From: Candidatus Denitrolinea symbiosum
Lineage (GTDB): Bacteria; Chloroflexota; Anaerolineae; Anaerolineales; Villigracilaceae
Length of the DNA: 64,000 bases
Direction of reading: 5' to 3'
NCBI GenBank assembly: GCA_017312345.1
Contig: BLAA01000001.1
Span: 1,736,001 to 1,800,000, forward strand
Shown: positions 24,999 through 33,729 of the stretch, piece by piece
How the letters are laid out: each line of letters begins with the position of its first letter
Numbering within the stretch: the stretch's first letter is position 1
Notes under the pieces: generated by a model
What the model saw: the letters and a program-made list of their open reading frames with translations, nothing else
The model's database searches: none
Told to the model about the DNA's origin: nothing
Program-made: the position numbers and the translations under genes

Positions 24999-26456
24999 CT
25001 AATCCCGATCCACGTCGTGCGAGTTGGATTCGCGGATGCCAGCGGGCGTGATCTCGACGAACTCGGCATTGGCTTGCAGTTCGCGGATGTTGTGCGCGCC
25101 GCCGTAACTCAAGCCGGAGCGCAGTCCGCCCACGAGTTGATGCAGGATCTCGCTGACGTTGCCGCGATACGGGACGACGGCTTCGACTCCTTCAGGCACG
25201 ACTTTTGACCAGTCTTCCTGATCCTCGGCGGATTCGTCCTCGCCGCGTTCCGCCAGACGACGGTCCATCGTCGCGCCGAGGGACGCCATACCGCGCACGA
25301 CCTTGACCTTCTTTCCGTCGCGCAGGACGGGCGAGCCGGGCGCCTCGTCGCAACCCGCGAACAAGCCGCCGATCATCGCCGTCTCCGCGCCCGCGGCCAG
25401 CGCCTTGACGAGATCGCCGGGCGTGCGGATGCCTCCATCGGAGATAAGCGGGATGTCGCGCCCCGAGTCTTTCACGCCCGCGGCGCTGTCCATGACGGCG
25501 GTCAACTGCGGGACGCCGAAGCCCGTCACGATGCGCGTGGTGCAGATGGAGCCGGGACCGATCCCGACCTTGACCGCGTCCGCGCCCGCTTCGGCGAGTT
25601 CGCGCGCGCCCTCGCGCGAGGCCACGTTCCCCGCGATAATCTGGACGCGCGGAAATTTCGCGCGCAGGGACTTGACCATCTGGATGCAGTGGTCGGCGTG
25701 ACCGTGCGCGATGTCCAGCACGAGGACGTCCGCGCCCGCCTTGAGCAGTTCGGCGGCGCGCTCCTCCTCCCGCGCCGCGACGCCGATCGCCGCGCCGACG
25801 CGCAGGCGTCCCTTTTCGTCGGTGGTCACATCGGGAGACTGGTCCAGTTTGATCAGGTCGCGCGAAGTGATGAGCCCCACCAGTTTGTCGTCGTCGTCCA
25901 GCACGGGCAGTTTTTCGATGCGGTGTTTGTAGAGCAGTTCGCGCGCCTGTTCCACGGTCACGTCGGGTTTGACGGTGATGAGGCGTTCGCGCGGCGTCAT
26001 CGCGGCGCGGACGCTGCCGATCGAAGCGGGAGCCAGCATGAGGTCGCGTTGCGAGACGAGGCCGACGAGCCTGTCCGCCTCCTTTACGATCAACGCGCCG
26101 ACTTTGAAGCGGTCCATCAGCGCGCGCGCCTGCGCGACGGTCGCCTCGGGATCGGTGTCGTAGGGATGTTCGATGATGAAGCCCTGGGCGCGTTTGACAA
26201 TCTTCACTTCGCGCACCTGCGCTTCGATGCTCATAAAGCGATGCAGGATTCCGATCCCGCCGGCGCGCGCCATGGCGATCGCCATGCGCGCTTCGGTGAC
26301 CGTGTCCATGTTGGCGGACAGGATCGGGATTTTGATGTTGATGTCCGCGGTCAGCCGCGTGGATGTGTCCACGTCCTGCCGCGAGGCGATGGACGAACGG
26401 CGCGGGATCAGCAGCACGTCGTCGAAGGTCAATCCTTTGGTAGGTCGGATTTGCAT
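24999..26456 (-). CDS. guaB: Inosine-5'-monophosphate dehydrogenase
   Basis: The 485-residue enzyme oxidises IMP to XMP in GTP synthesis. The N-terminus is [14 protein letters not shown]; two CBS domains (about 95-210) are inserted in the barrel. The catalytic loop [15 protein letters not shown] contains the active Cys, and the [16 protein letters not shown] [17 protein letters not shown] and a C-terminal [22 protein letters not shown] follow. I chose the ATG at 26456, which has AAGGAG five bases upstream, over longer readings. It is monocistronic. Confidence 0.96.
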   Translation of the reverse strand: MQIRPTKGLTFDDVLLIPRRSSIASRQDVDTSTRLTADINIKIPILSANMDTVTEARMAIAMARAGGIGILHRFMSIEAQVREVKIVKRAQGFIIEHPYDTDPEATVAQARALMDRFKVGALIVKEADRLVGLVSQRDLMLAPASIGSVRAAMTPRERLITVKPDVTVEQARELLYKHRIEKLPVLDDDDKLVGLITSRDLIKLDQSPDVTTDEKGRLRVGAAIGVAAREEERAAELLKAGADVLVLDIAHGHADHCIQMVKSLRAKFPRVQIIAGNVASREGARELAEAGADAVKVGIGPGSICTTRIVTGFGVPQLTAVMDSAAGVKDSGRDIPLISDGGIRTPGDLVKALAAGAETAMIGGLFAGCDEAPGSPVLRDGKKVKVVRGMASLGATMDRRLAERGEDESAEDQEDWSKVVPEGVEAVVPYRGNVSEILHQLVGGLRSGLSYGGAHNIRELQANAEFVEITPAGIRESNSHDVDRD

Positions 26457-26486
26457 GGGAACTCCTTGCGAGGAAACCAAGTCAAC

Positions 26487-26551
26487 TTACCGCGAAGACC
26501 GCGAAGGGCGCGAAGAATTTCCGACGATCTTCCTGGCGTTCTTCGCGGTTA
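26487..26551. repeat. Intergenic inverted repeat of CCGCGAAG units
   Basis: The left arm is TTACCGCGAAGACCGCGAAG plus GGGCGCGAAGAA; the right arm TTCCTGGCGTTCTTCGCGG ends in TTAA. It lies between guaB and recJ. The recJ stop (26549-26551) is in its right edge. Confidence 0.65.
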
Positions 26552-28246
26552 ATCTGGAATCCCCGCGGCTTTGATATCTTTGAGATTCAATTGCAGGCTT
26601 TTGCGCCCGTTGTATTCGTTGACTTCAAAAGTATACAACACGTCCGCCATTGTCGGCAGGTTTGGGAGCAGGTCGCCGAGACGGAACCCGATGGCGTCAA
26701 CGGTGAAGCGTCCGTCGGTGAGCGTCAGCTTCAGGTGTTTCGAGTCCGCGCCCACGGCGCGCTTGCTTTGCACTTTGACGCCGCGCGAGATGAAGACGGG
26801 TTCGGGATTTCCGTAGCCGGTGGGCTGGAGTTGTTCCAATTGCGAAAGCAGGTCGAACGTCAACTGTGAGAGCGGGACCTCCGCGTCGGCGGACAGGCTC
26901 GCCCGCAGGTCGCGCCCGTCCAATTCCCGCTCCGCGATGGACCTCAGGCGGGCCACCAGTTCGTCGAGTTTTTCGTTGCGGACGGTGAATCCCGCCGCGG
27001 CCGCGTGCCCGCCGTGACGGACAAGCAGGTCGGCGCACTCGTCCAGCGCGCGCGTGATGTGGAATTCGGGGATCGAGCGGCAGGAGCAGCGCGTCGTCTC
27101 CTCGCCGAAGTGACCGACGACGGCCGGGCGGTAGTAGAGTTCCGTGAGACGCGAGGCGGCGAGTCCGACCACGCCGTGATTGAAGTCGGGGTGGACGGCG
27201 AAGAGCAGGAGCGAGTCCTTTTGTCCGTCCAGCGCCAGCGCCTCGGCCTGCGCCTGGATTTCCTTCGTCAATTTCTGGCGTTCCGTGTTCTGCTGGTTCA
27301 GTTTCACCGCGATGTCGCCCGCTTCCTGGACGTCGTCTGTGACGAGCAGGCGGTAGGAGGCCAGCGCCGAGTCCAGCCGCCCCGAGGCGTTGAGACGCGG
27401 CCCGAACGTGAATCCGATGGTGGTCGCGTTGGCTTTCGTGATGTCCGCGCCTGCCACATTCGCGAGCGAGAACAGTCCCTGCCGCGAAGTCTGGCGCATC
27501 TGTTCCAGTCCCTTGCGGACGAGGGCGCGGTTCTCGCCGGTGAGCGGCGCGAGGTCCGCGACGGTGCCGAGGGCAACCAAATCGAGGAACGATTCAAGGG
27601 CGAAGGCTGAAGGTTGGAGGCTATGCAGCGCCTCGGCGATCTTGTACGCGATGCCCACGCCCGCGAGATATTTTTCGGGATAGGCGTCGCCGTCCTGTTT
27701 GGGATTCAGCACGGCCAGCGCGTCGGGGAGGTCGCCCGAGGGTTCGTGATGGTCCGAGATGACGAGGTCCAGCCCGAGGTCACGCGCGTGGCGGGCTTCT
27801 TCGGGCGAGCGGATGCCGCAGTCCACGCTGACGACGAGTCGAATCCCATCCGCGTGGAGTTTGTCGAGCGCGTCGTTGTTCAGTCCGTAGCCTTCCTCGA
27901 AGCGGTTGGGGATGTATTCGTGGACGTCGCCGCCGAGGGCGCGCAGACACTGGACCAGCAGCGCGGTGGCGGTGACGCCGTCCACGTCGTAATCGCCATA
28001 GACGGCGATGGGTTCGCGATTCGCGAGCGCGGCCTGGATACGCTCCACAGCGACGCGCATGTCCTTCATCTGGAACGGGTCGGCGCTGAAGTTCGGCTCG
28101 GCGCGCAGGAAGGCCTCAGCCTCCGCATTGGAGGCGATGCCGCGGTTGAAGAGGATCTGCCGCAGGATGGGCGGATGGGCGTCGAGCGCCGCGTCCGCTT
28201 CGGGGGTGATGCGGGTTTGCAGGAGCCAGCGATTTTTGTGGGTCAT
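26549..28246 (-). CDS. recJ: Single-stranded-DNA-specific exonuclease RecJ
   Basis: The 565-residue DHH-family 5'-3' exonuclease acts in recombination and mismatch repair. DHH motifs are YGDYDVDGVTATALL, VSVDCGI and ISDHHEPSG; the DHHA1 part has GGHAAAAGFTVR, and an OB domain follows (VQSKRAVGADSKHLKLTL). The linker at about residues 207-218 (LHSLQPSAFALES) is encoded by a heptad array at 27592-27626. It ends exactly in an intergenic repeat. The ATG at 28246 is used. Confidence 0.94.
   Translation of the reverse strand: MTHKNRWLLQTRITPEADAALDAHPPILRQILFNRGIASNAEAEAFLRAEPNFSADPFQMKDMRVAVERIQAALANREPIAVYGDYDVDGVTATALLVQCLRALGGDVHEYIPNRFEEGYGLNNDALDKLHADGIRLVVSVDCGIRSPEEARHARDLGLDLVISDHHEPSGDLPDALAVLNPKQDGDAYPEKYLAGVGIAYKIAEALHSLQPSAFALESFLDLVALGTVADLAPLTGENRALVRKGLEQMRQTSRQGLFSLANVAGADITKANATTIGFTFGPRLNASGRLDSALASYRLLVTDDVQEAGDIAVKLNQQNTERQKLTKEIQAQAEALALDGQKDSLLLFAVHPDFNHGVVGLAASRLTELYYRPAVVGHFGEETTRCSCRSIPEFHITRALDECADLLVRHGGHAAAAGFTVRNEKLDELVARLRSIAERELDGRDLRASLSADAEVPLSQLTFDLLSQLEQLQPTGYGNPEPVFISRGVKVQSKRAVGADSKHLKLTLTDGRFTVDAIGFRLGDLLPNLPTMADVLYTFEVNEYNGRKSLQLNLKDIKAAGIPD
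27592..27626. repeat. Heptanucleotide array inside recJ
   Basis: Five 7-mers (ATTCAAG, GGCGAAG, GCTGAAG, GTTGGAG, GCTATGC) form a tract encoding the SLQPSAFAL loop. These are the same AAG-ending units as the complement of the aroC and methylase arrays. Confidence 0.65.
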
Positions 28247-28312
28247 CGGGCGTGAGTATACCCAAGTCGGTTGGAAAATGCAGGGGAATTTTGGATTTGT
28301 GTTTTATCACTT

Positions 28313-28378
28313 TACATCCCATTCTTCTCCTCCCCCATTTGTGGTCTTCAAATGGGGGAGGCAGGGTGGGGGTTTATG
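28313..28378. repeat. CCTCCCCCA/TGGGGGAGG palindromic element upstream of the NAD synthetase glutaminase gene
   Basis: CTCCCCCATTTG (28330-28341) pairs with CAAATGGGGGAG around a TGGTCTT loop; C-rich and G-rich flanks (CATCCCATTCTTC and GCAGGGTGGGGG) follow. It has the same architecture as the rnpB P12 insertion. It lies 15 nt before the start at 28393. Confidence 0.75.
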
Positions 28379-28392
28379 GTAAGATTCCCTCG

Positions 28393-29271
28393 ATGAAACT
28401 CACCCTCGCCCTCGCGCAGATCGCGACCAAACTGGGGGACGTCCAGTCCAACCTCGAGAAGCATCTCGATTTCATTCAACAGGCCAAATCCCAAAACGCC
28501 GACCTGGTCGTCTTCCCCGAGCTCTCGCTGACGGGCTATCTTTTGCAGGACATCGCCCCGACCGTGGCGCATCGTCCCGCCGACGACGACCCCGTCTTCA
28601 AGCCCCTGCTCAAAGCGAGCAATGACCTCGACCTCGTCGTCGGATTTGTGGACGAAGACCCGCGTCACCGCTTCTACATCGCCTCGGCCTACCTTTCGGG
28701 CGGGCGCGTCCTCCACGTCCACCGCAAAGTCTACCTGCCCACCTACGGCCTCTTCGACGAAGGCCGCTTCTTCGCTCCGGGCGATTCCATCTCCGCTTTC
28801 GATACCCGCTTCGGCCGCGTCGGCCTCCTCATCTGCGAGGACTTCTGGCACGCCTCGCCTCCGTATCTGCTCTGGCTCGACGGCGCCGACCTCCTGCTTC
28901 TCTCCTCGGCCTCCCCCGGCCGCGGCCTCAACGACCACGAAAAACTCGAATCCGCCCGCTGGGTGGAACGCGTCAACCAGACCTACGCCAGCCTCTTTAC
29001 CGCCTTCGTCGCGCACGCCAACCGCGTCGGCTACGAAGACGGACTCAACTTCTGGGGCGGCTCGACGGTCTTCGACCCGCGCGGCGAACTTGCGACTCAC
29101 GCCCCCTACCAGACCGAATCCCTCGCCGTCTCCTCCCTCGACCTCGGCCTGCTGAGGCGCACCCGAGCGCGTCTGCCCCTCCTCCGCGACGAGCGGACGG
29201 GGCTCGTGCAGCGTGAACTTTCACGCATCATCTCTTCTCGCGAGGGCGGCGGGAAGGGACGCGCCGGGTAA
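28393..29271 (+). CDS. Nitrilase-fold glutaminase subunit for NAD synthetase
   Basis: The 292-residue carbon-nitrogen hydrolase has the catalytic triad Glu43 (FPELSLTGY), Lys112 (HRKVYLPTYGLFDEGR) and Cys148 (LLICEDFWH). The YGLFDEGR and NRVGYEDGLNFWGGS motifs are those of the glutaminase domain of NadE. In most NadE enzymes this domain is fused to the synthetase; here it is a separate gene 754 bases upstream of nadE. It probably supplies ammonia from glutamine to NadE. The start at 28393 gives MKLTLALAQI. Confidence 0.85.
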   Translation: MKLTLALAQIATKLGDVQSNLEKHLDFIQQAKSQNADLVVFPELSLTGYLLQDIAPTVAHRPADDDPVFKPLLKASNDLDLVVGFVDEDPRHRFYIASAYLSGGRVLHVHRKVYLPTYGLFDEGRFFAPGDSISAFDTRFGRVGLLICEDFWHASPPYLLWLDGADLLLLSSASPGRGLNDHEKLESARWVERVNQTYASLFTAFVAHANRVGYEDGLNFWGGSTVFDPRGELATHAPYQTESLAVSSLDLGLLRRTRARLPLLRDERTGLVQRELSRIISSREGGGKGRAG

Positions 29272-29274
29272 GGG

Positions 29275-29289
29275 TATAATCAATTTGAC
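29275..29289 (+). promoter_or_regulatory. TATAAT -10 box for the MNT/HEPN genes
   Basis: TATAAT at 29275-29280 lies 9 nt before the ATG at 29290, right after the glutaminase gene. Transcription from it would start at or next to the start codon, giving a leaderless or nearly leaderless mRNA. Confidence 0.5.
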
Positions 29290-29664
29290 ATGACCACGCC
29301 CTCCGCCTCCACGGTTTACGTTCCTCCCATCAATAAGCGCGACCGTATTCCACAGGCCGCGATTGACGATGTCGCGCGTCAGATCGTGGAGAAATTTCAT
29401 CCCATTAAAGTCATTCTCTTTGGCTCCTACGCCTATGGAACTCCGCGCCGCGAAAGCGACGTGGATTTGTTGGTGGTGATGGAGACGGACATTCGGGAGG
29501 TCCAACAGGAGATCCTCATCCTTAAAAATATTGAGCATCGTTTTGGCTTGGATATTTTGGTGAAAACCCCGAAGACGTTCAACGAGAGAATCGAGGCGGG
29601 CGATTCGTTTTTAAAGGAAATCGTTCAAAAGGGCAAGGTCCTGTATGAACAAAGAACTTGCTGA
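29290..29664 (+). CDS. MNT-type minimal nucleotidyltransferase (antitoxin-like)
   Basis: This 124-residue protein has the nucleotidyltransferase signature GSYAYGTPRRESDVDLLV (Gly45-Ser46 and Asp57/Asp59), the minimal NTase fold of MNT domains. It overlaps the following HEPN gene by 20 nt. MNT/HEPN pairs are toxin-antitoxin systems in which MNT AMPylates the HEPN partner. The two genes sit between the two functional halves of the glutamine-dependent NAD synthetase. Confidence 0.85.
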   Translation: MTTPSASTVYVPPINKRDRIPQAAIDDVARQIVEKFHPIKVILFGSYAYGTPRRESDVDLLVVMETDIREVQQEILILKNIEHRFGLDILVKTPKTFNERIEAGDSFLKEIVQKGKVLYEQRTC

Positions 29665-30028
29665 ATGGATCTCCAAAGCGGAAGGGGACTATCTCGTGGC
29701 AAGGCGCGAAATTCGCGCGCGCGGCGAGCGAAACTATGACGCAGTCTGTTTTCATTGCGAGCAAGCGGTGGAAAAATACATGAAGGCATATCTTCTTAAG
29801 AAGGGCGTTGACTTTCCCAAAACGCATAATCTTATTGAACTGCATGAACTATGCCTGCCGCTCGACGGCTCTTTCGAAATTCAAAGGGACTTGTTGCTGG
29901 AACTGAATCAATATGGGGTCCGCTATCGCTATCCGGGGGTTACGGCAGAAAAAGAGGACGCGAAACTGGCAATGGCTCACGCGGAAACTGTCCGCGCGTT
30001 CCTTCGAGCGAAACTGGGATTGAAATGA
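29645..30028 (+). CDS. HEPN domain protein (toxin-like partner of MNT)
   Basis: The 127-residue all-alpha protein has the HEPN pattern SKAEGDYLVARREI, CFHCEQAVEKYMKAYLL and FPKTHNLIELHELC. I do not see the R-x(4-6)-H ribonuclease motif: Arg29 and His37 are seven apart. Nuclease activity is therefore doubtful. Its stop overlaps the nadE start by 1-2 bases, so nadE translation is coupled to it. Confidence 0.82.
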   Translation: MNKELAEWISKAEGDYLVARREIRARGERNYDAVCFHCEQAVEKYMKAYLLKKGVDFPKTHNLIELHELCLPLDGSFEIQRDLLLELNQYGVRYRYPGVTAEKEDAKLAMAHAETVRAFLRAKLGLK

Positions 30029-30852
30029 CCTCCTCTGACCTCTCCCTCAACCCCTCCCTCGCCCGCCAGATCCTGACCGGCTTCATCAAATCCGAGATCG
30101 CCCGCGCAGGATTCTCGCGCGCCCTCGTCGGTCTTTCAGGCGGACTCGACTCCGCTCTCTCCTGCGCGCTTGCCGCCGAAGCCCTCGGCGCGGACAACGT
30201 GCTGGCGGTCCGCATGCCCTACAAAACCTCCAGCCGCGACTCGCTGGAGCACGCGCAGTTGTTGATTGACCAGCTTGGCGTCCGGAGCGAGACGATCGAG
30301 ATCACGGACATGGTTGACCCGCTCATCGCCCGCGATCCCGAAATGTCGAGGACGCGCAAGGGCAACATCATGGCGCGGACGCGCATGATCGTGCTGTACG
30401 ATCAGTCCGAAGCCTTCAAGGGACTCGTCGTCGGCGCCAGCAACAAGACCGAAATCCTGCTCGGCTACTCCACCCTGTGGGGCGACATGGCCTCCGCCAT
30501 CAACCCCATCGGCGACCTCTACAAGACGCAGGTCCGGTTGCTTGCGCGCGCCATGAACATCCCCGCGCCGATCGTGGACAAGCCTCCGTCCGCCGATCTG
30601 TGGCAGGGACAGACCGACGAGGCCGAACTCGGCTTCACGTACGAGGAAGCGGACAAACTCCTGTACCTCCTCGTTGACCAGCGTTACCTGCCCGAAGAAT
30701 GCGTGGAGGCGGGCTTCGATCCATCCTTCGTGGATAAAGTCCTCGCCCGCGTCCGCCGCTTCCAGTTCAAGCGCATGATGCCCGTCATCGCCAAGATCAG
30801 CAACCGCACCGTCGGCTACGATTTTCTCTATCCCCGCGATTGGGGGATGTGA
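30025..30852 (+). CDS. nadE: NAD(+) synthetase (ammonia-ligase domain only)
   Basis: The 275-residue enzyme makes NAD from nicotinic acid adenine dinucleotide, ATP and ammonia. Motifs are the PP-loop SGGLDSALSC (38-47), NIMARTRMIVLYDQS, VVGASNKTEILLGYST, NPIGDLYKTQV and PPSADLWQGQTDE. It lacks the nitrilase domain, which is encoded separately upstream (28393-29271). The ATG at 30025 overlaps the HEPN gene stop. The gene set glutaminase, MNT, HEPN, nadE is unusual. Confidence 0.93.
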   Translation: MTSSDLSLNPSLARQILTGFIKSEIARAGFSRALVGLSGGLDSALSCALAAEALGADNVLAVRMPYKTSSRDSLEHAQLLIDQLGVRSETIEITDMVDPLIARDPEMSRTRKGNIMARTRMIVLYDQSEAFKGLVVGASNKTEILLGYSTLWGDMASAINPIGDLYKTQVRLLARAMNIPAPIVDKPPSADLWQGQTDEAELGFTYEEADKLLYLLVDQRYLPEECVEAGFDPSFVDKVLARVRRFQFKRMMPVIAKISNRTVGYDFLYPRDWGM

Positions 30853-30955
30853 ACCCGCGCTCGACGCCGGACGCGCCGCGCCTGGAATTCAGAGCCTGAT
30901 CCCGCCGCCTACCCTACAATTCCCATACATTGCGGATAGACGGCGATTTTGCCGG

Positions 30956-30984
30956 TTGACTTTGCCGCCGATTGTGACTATACT
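30956..30984 (+). promoter_or_regulatory. Strong sigma-70-like promoter for the SWIM gene
   Basis: TTGACT (30956-30961) and TATACT (30979-30984) are separated by exactly 17 nt. This is one of the best promoters in the window. It drives a leader of about 90 nt that contains a terminator-like hairpin. Confidence 0.8.
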
Positions 30985-31031
30985 GCCAGTATGCGAGTGA
31001 TAAAGTTTTTCATGCCCCGGGTATCTTGAAA

Positions 31032-31060
31032 GGCACGCGGATTGCCGCGTGCCTTTTGTT
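31032..31060 (+). terminator. Hairpin plus T run in the leader of the SWIM gene (attenuator or end of a small RNA)
   Basis: Perfect 9-bp stem GGCACGCGG and CCGCGTGCC (loop ATTG) is followed by TTTTGTT. It lies between the promoter and the AAGGAG ribosome-binding site (31076-31081). It could make a transcript of about 60 nt by default and let the gene through under some condition. Confidence 0.7.
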
Positions 31061-31088
31061 ATCTCACAAAATGAAAAGGAGATAAAGT

Positions 31089-31331
31089 ATGGACTCTGGA
31101 CTGATCAGCAAACTGGACAAGGCTAAGCGCTATGCGGAAGACCGCGAGCGCATCCGCTTCAATAAATTCAACGTGACCTTCCGCGGCGCCAACAACGACC
31201 ACTACGTCAGTTTTGACAACGGCGTCTTCCAATGCGACTGCGAATTCTTTATCACTCACCAACGTTGCAGTCACACCATGGCGCTCGAAATCCTGCTCAA
31301 GGATATGATCGAAGTCGCCGAACCCGCCTAA
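31089..31331 (+). CDS. Small SWIM-type zinc-finger protein
   Basis: The 80-residue protein contains CxC-x8-CxH: Cys49, Cys51, Cys60 and His62 in FQCDCEFFITHQRCSHTMALE, the SWIM zinc-finger pattern. An N-terminal basic part (residues 7-27) could bind nucleic acid. SWIM fingers usually occur within bigger proteins (SWI2/SNF2 ATPases, MuDR); a stand-alone one is rarer. The gene has its own strong promoter, an attenuator-like leader and a terminator, so it is monocistronic. Partner unknown. Confidence 0.75.
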   Translation: MDSGLISKLDKAKRYAEDRERIRFNKFNVTFRGANNDHYVSFDNGVFQCDCEFFITHQRCSHTMALEILLKDMIEVAEPA

Positions 31332-31353
31332 CCCGACAACTGAATAAGCGAAG

Positions 31354-31392
31354 TCGGCCATCCTTCGCCTGCGGAGGGTGGCCGATTGCTTT
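31354..31392 (+). terminator. Terminator after the SWIM gene
   Basis: TCGGCCATCCTTCGC and GCGGAGGGTGGCCGA form a 15-bp stem (two G-U pairs, 2-nt loop), followed by TTGCTTT. Confidence 0.75.
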
Positions 31393-31455
31393 AAATTCAC
31401 GTGAGTCTTTCCAGCGCGGTTTTAAATTCAGACAATTTCGGGTACAATTTTGACC

Positions 31456-32502
31456 ATGAAGAGTATTTCCCGCAGGGATTTTCTAAAGCTGGGCGGCCTG
31501 GCGCTGGGATCGCTCGCGTTTTCCCCGCATCTGTCGTTTGACTCCCGGTTCGACGACGCCTTATTGGTGCGCGTCGCCACCTCGTCGGTCAGCGTGTACG
31601 CGGAGCCGAGCGACCAGAGTCGGATCGTCAGCGCCTGGTATCGGGACGAACTCGTCCGCGTGTACGAGGAGGTCCGAGGCGTGAACGGCGAGCCGAAGTA
31701 CAACCCCGTCTGGTACCGCGTCTGGGGCGGATACATGCATCGCGCCCATCTGCAAAAGATCAAGATCATCTACAACCAGCCGATTGAAGCCCTCGCGGAG
31801 GGAACGCGCCAACTGGTGGAAGTGACCGTCCCCTTCACGCAGGCATACCAACATTCCAACCGCTCCGGCTGGCAGCCGAACCTCCGCCTCTACTACGAGT
31901 CCGTCCATTGGGTGGACCAGATCGTGGACGGCCCCGACGCGCTCCCCTGGTACCGCGTCTTCGACGCCTCGGGCGTGTACTACGTCTCGTCGCTCCACGT
32001 CCGCCCGATCCCGTTTCCCGACCTCGCCCCGATCTCGCCCGAAGTCCCCCTCCAGGAAAAGCGCATTGACGTCAACCTGACCACCCAGACGCTGACCGCC
32101 CTCGAATACGGCAAGCCCGTCTTCGAGACGAAGATCTCCTCGGGCGCCAATTTCCCGCGCAAGCCAGGACAGATCTCCACCGTCACGCCCAAAGGCGACT
32201 TCCGTATTTTCGAGAAAAAACCCTCGGTCCACATGGGCAACGGCAACCTCGTCGCGGACATTGACGATTATGAACTGCCCGGCGTCTCCTGGGTGGCCTA
32301 TTTCACCGAGCATGGACACGCCTTCCACGGCACCTACTGGCACGACAACTTCGGTACGCCCATGAGTCACGGCTGTATTAACATGCGCTCGTCCGAGGCG
32401 CGCTGGCTCTTCCGCTGGGCGCTCCCCGCGCACAAAGTGGAAGACCTCCCCACGAAGTACTACTCCCGCGATTACGGCACCGCCGTCCGCATCTTCTATT
32501 AG
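31456..32502 (+). CDS. Tat-exported L,D-transpeptidase (YkuD domain)
   Basis: The 348-residue protein begins with a twin-arginine signal (SRRDFLKLGGLALGSLAF), then SH3-like beta segments, and a YkuD catalytic domain (from about residue 205). The active site SHGCINM has Cys307. It makes 3-3 peptidoglycan cross-links or attaches proteins. The ATG at 31456 gives the Tat signal; TACAAT at 31443-31448 lies just upstream and would give a leaderless mRNA. The DNA methylase starts 3 nt after the stop. Confidence 0.9.
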   Translation: MKSISRRDFLKLGGLALGSLAFSPHLSFDSRFDDALLVRVATSSVSVYAEPSDQSRIVSAWYRDELVRVYEEVRGVNGEPKYNPVWYRVWGGYMHRAHLQKIKIIYNQPIEALAEGTRQLVEVTVPFTQAYQHSNRSGWQPNLRLYYESVHWVDQIVDGPDALPWYRVFDASGVYYVSSLHVRPIPFPDLAPISPEVPLQEKRIDVNLTTQTLTALEYGKPVFETKISSGANFPRKPGQISTVTPKGDFRIFEKKPSVHMGNGNLVADIDDYELPGVSWVAYFTEHGHAFHGTYWHDNFGTPMSHGCINMRSSEARWLFRWALPAHKVEDLPTKYYSRDYGTAVRIFY

Positions 32503-32505
32503 ACC

Positions 32506-33729
32506 ATGCCCGAACTTCTCTGGTCTGGTAAGCGTCTCCCCGCACCCGCGTCCGCCTCGCTCCTCACCGAGGCGGTTGTATTTCCGCACGGACGCGGCTA
32601 TCCCGACGCGCGGCCGCAAAACCGCCTTGTTCTGGGGGACAACCTCGCCGTGATGTCGGCGCTGCTCCCCGAGTACGAGGGACGCGTCAATCTCATCTAC
32701 GCCGACCCGCCGTTTTTCACGAATCGGAAATTCAACGCGCGCATCGGACAGGGCGAGGATTCTCGCAAGCCCGACCAGTGGCAGCTTGCCGAGGGCTATC
32801 ACGACAACTGGACCGACCTCGACGCCTACCTCCAATTTTTGTACGAGCGCCTTGCGCTGATGACCCGTCTCCTCGCGCCAAACGGGACTCTCTACCTGCA
32901 TCTCGACTGGCACGCGGACTCCTACGCCCGCCTCATGCTCGACGAACTGCTCGGCGCCGAATCCCTGCTCAACGAGATCATCTGGACGTATCACGGTCCC
33001 TCGCCCATCCGCACCGCCTTCAACCGCAAGCACGACACCATCCTCGCCTGCGTCAAAGGTCCAAACTACACCTTCAACGCCGACGCCGTACGCGAACCGT
33101 ACAACCCATCCACGGTGAAGACGTTCGCCTCTTCGCCCAAAGCGGGGTTCGGCAAAGTCCCAAACCTGGCACGCGGCAAAGTCCCCGAAGACTGGTGGTA
33201 CTTTCCTGTGGTGGCGCGCCTCCACAACGAGCGGACGGGCTATCCCACGCAAAAGCCCGAAGCGCTGCTCGAGCGGATCATCCTCGCCTCCTCCAATCCC
33301 GGCGACCTGGTCGCGGACTTTTTCTGCGGATCGGGGACGACTCCCCTCGTCGCCGCGCGGACGGGACGCCGCTTCCTCGCCGCCGACGAAACCCTCCGCG
33401 CCGTTCACACCACCCGCAAGCGGTTGACTGTGACCGAGGCCGCGTTCACCCTCGAGCGTGATTCCGCTTCCCCCTTCGATCTTCAATCTTCATCCTTCAA
33501 TCTTAAACTTTCATCCAACTCCGTCTTCCTCTCCAATGCTGCCGATATTGACTACTGGGAAGTGGATCCCGATTGGGACGGGAAAACCTTCCGAAGCGCG
33601 GCCCAGGCCGCCCGTCCCGCGCGACGCGGGGAGATTCCCTCCGAGTTGAAAATAAAAATCGGACGCAGGGTTTGCGTCCGATGGGTGACGGTCGAAGGTC
33701 GGCAGTTTCAGGCGGAGTTAAACGTCTAG
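32506..33729 (+). CDS. Orphan beta-class DNA N6-adenine (or N4-cytosine) methyltransferase
   Basis: The 407-residue protein has DPPF (67-70, in YADPPFFTNRKF) before the SAM motif DFFCGSGTTPLVAA (271-284), the beta-class order. YPTQKPEALLERI is the typical link motif. No restriction endonuclease gene is next to it. Residues 323-339 (PFDLQSSSFNLKLSSN) come from a 49-nt heptad array in the C-terminal region. The last 12 nt overlap the convergent response regulator gene. Site specificity is unknown; the YPTQKP link and DPPF point to DNA rather than RNA. Confidence 0.86.
   Translation: MPELLWSGKRLPAPASASLLTEAVVFPHGRGYPDARPQNRLVLGDNLAVMSALLPEYEGRVNLIYADPPFFTNRKFNARIGQGEDSRKPDQWQLAEGYHDNWTDLDAYLQFLYERLALMTRLLAPNGTLYLHLDWHADSYARLMLDELLGAESLLNEIIWTYHGPSPIRTAFNRKHDTILACVKGPNYTFNADAVREPYNPSTVKTFASSPKAGFGKVPNLARGKVPEDWWYFPVVARLHNERTGYPTQKPEALLERIILASSNPGDLVADFFCGSGTTPLVAARTGRRFLAADETLRAVHTTRKRLTVTEAAFTLERDSASPFDLQSSSFNLKLSSNSVFLSNAADIDYWEVDPDWDGKTFRSAAQAARPARRGEIPSELKIKIGRRVCVRWVTVEGRQFQAELNV
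33473..33521. repeat. Heptanucleotide array inside the DNA methylase gene
   Basis: Seven 7-mers: CCTTCGA, TCTTCAA, TCTTCAT, CCTTCAA, TCTTAAA, CTTTCAT, CCAACTC. At 49 nt the array is not a multiple of 3, so gain or loss of one unit would shift the frame of the C-terminal 70 residues. Confidence 0.88.

Noticed and set aside
31561..33486. Open frame of 641 codons on the minus strand opposite the L,D-transpeptidase and methylase genes
   Set aside because: Both plus-strand genes have full catalytic motifs; the antisense frame crosses their boundary and has no recognisable domain.
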